In this document: positions 4,977 through 5,532 of the stretch, in pieces
Layout: each line of letters opens with the position of its first letter
Numbering within the stretch: position 1 is the stretch's first letter
DNA from: an uncultured Collinsella sp.
GTDB lineage: Bacteria > Actinomycetota > Coriobacteriia > Coriobacteriales > Coriobacteriaceae
Direction of reading: 5' to 3'
Length of the DNA stretch: 5,532 nucleotides
Assembly (NCBI GenBank): GCA_900752475.1
Contig: CAADVJ010000169.1
Span: 1 to 5,532 of the forward strand
Program-made: the position numbers and the translations under genes
Notes under the pieces: model-generated
Database searches by the model: none
Told to the model about the DNA's origin: nothing
The model's input: only the letters and a program-made list of their open reading frames with translations

Positions 4977-5532
4977 ATGATCAAGGCTGTTATTTTTGAC
5001 ATGGATGGAACGCTGGTCGATACCGAGCGTTTGGGGATTAAGGCCTGGAAGGCAGGCGCCGCTGAGCTGGGGCTCGCGATTGATGATGCGCTGATCCATC
5101 AGTTTATCGGTCGCACGCTACCCGATGTCATGGACATCCTCGATAAGCATTACGGCAGCCACGAGACCGCCGAGGCGATCTATGTCCGCCACAAGGAGAT
5201 TCGCGACGAGATGGTCAAGACCGATCTGGAGCTTAAGGCCGGCGCTGCCGAGTGCATAGACGAGCTGTTGGCTGCGGGCTATCACGTAGGCCTTGCAACG
5301 TCATCGCGCCATGTTACGGCCGAGCGCAACCTTAAAGCATTCGGCCTCTTTGACAAGTTTGAAACGGTAACGTGTGGCGAGGACGTCGTGCACGGCAAGC
5401 CCGACCCCGAGATGTATCTGCTCGCCTGCGAGCGCGCGGGCTTTGCTCCCGAGGAATGTGCCGTGGTCGAGGATTCGCGCAACGGCTGCGGCTCGGGCAT
5501 TACGGCCCGCTGGCACCGCTTTGGCTTTTCGC
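4977..5532 (+). CDS. HAD-superfamily phosphatase / beta-phosphoglucomutase-like, partial at right edge
   Basis: The first 185 residues of a cytosolic HAD phosphohydrolase or phosphomutase; the family usually runs to about 215-225 aa, so the end is missing. Motif I is FDMDGTLVDTE (7-17) with nucleophile Asp8 and acid/base Asp10. A helical cap domain occupies about 18-85. Motif II is ATSS (107-110), motif III is Lys141 in HGKPDPEMY (139-147), and motif IV is VVEDSRNG (163-170). The substrate is probably a small sugar phosphate, but the cap does not allow a firm choice among phosphoglucomutase, 2-deoxyglucose-6-phosphatase and related types. The ATG is supported by GGGGG at 4966-4970 with 6-nt spacing and by the immediate hydrophobic strand MIKAVIFD. 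After EDSRNGC, where RSG and a small-residue loop are usual, the sequence reads GSGITARWHRFGFS, which is atypical and may reflect poor sequence at the edge. Confidence 0.9.
   Translation, partial: MIKAVIFDMDGTLVDTERLGIKAWKAGAAELGLAIDDALIHQFIGRTLPDVMDILDKHYGSHETAEAIYVRHKEIRDEMVKTDLELKAGAAECIDELLAAGYHVGLATSSRHVTAERNLKAFGLFDKFETVTCGEDVVHGKPDPEMYLLACERAGFAPEECAVVEDSRNGCGSGITARWHRFGFS

Noticed and set aside
4839..5099. 86-codon minus-strand frame across the larE/HAD gap
   Set aside because: It runs antisense into the HAD motif I region, and no ribosome binding site or family resemblance supports it.

Overview
The window looks like a piece of a moderately GC-rich gut actinobacterium. Collinsella or a close Coriobacteriia relative is my best guess, from codon use, protein style and the streptodornase-like nuclease. 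This assignment is recollection and inference, not a search result. Both ends cut through genes, and both terminal few dozen bases look imperfect, so the window may be a short assembled contig.

Layout. From 21 to 344 (+) is the C-terminal domain of an EF-G-type translation factor. It converges on a secreted or membrane-anchored DNA/RNA non-specific endonuclease (474-1457, -), and a hairpin at 380-409 can terminate transcription from both sides. Next come 470 bases without an obvious long gene. They hold a 50-bp hairpin-forming repeat (1613-1662) and then a striking array of about twelve copies of a 10-bp motif (TTTAGAGAGA or its complement TCTCTCTAAA) at 1713-1923. The array contains a small possible leader ORF (1730-1870), a near-perfect palindrome and a -10-like box, and its last copy merges with the ribosome binding site of the next gene. 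That gene (1928-3628, +) encodes a 566-aa Schlafen-like AlbA_2 / GHKL-ATPase / winged-helix protein. It is followed by a long imperfect hairpin (3639-3687) and a second copy of the 50-bp repeat (3700-3749). The AlbA_2 gene and its operator array therefore sit between two direct repeats 2,087 bp apart, like a self-contained cassette.

The right part carries a LarE-type sacrificial sulfur transferase (3925-4803, -) with hairpins beyond its stop. Across a 173-bp divergent intergenic region with a small dyad (4900-4916) lies the start of a beta-phosphoglucomutase-like HAD phosphatase (4977 to the right edge, +).

How the genes relate. I see no shared pathway between the outer genes. The unit of interest is the central cassette: a DNA-binding, probably nucleotide-binding regulator with an unusually large array of identical sites over its own promoter and start codon. 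The simplest reading is strong cooperative autoregulation. What the regulator senses, and whether it acts on other loci or in defence, cannot be read from the window.
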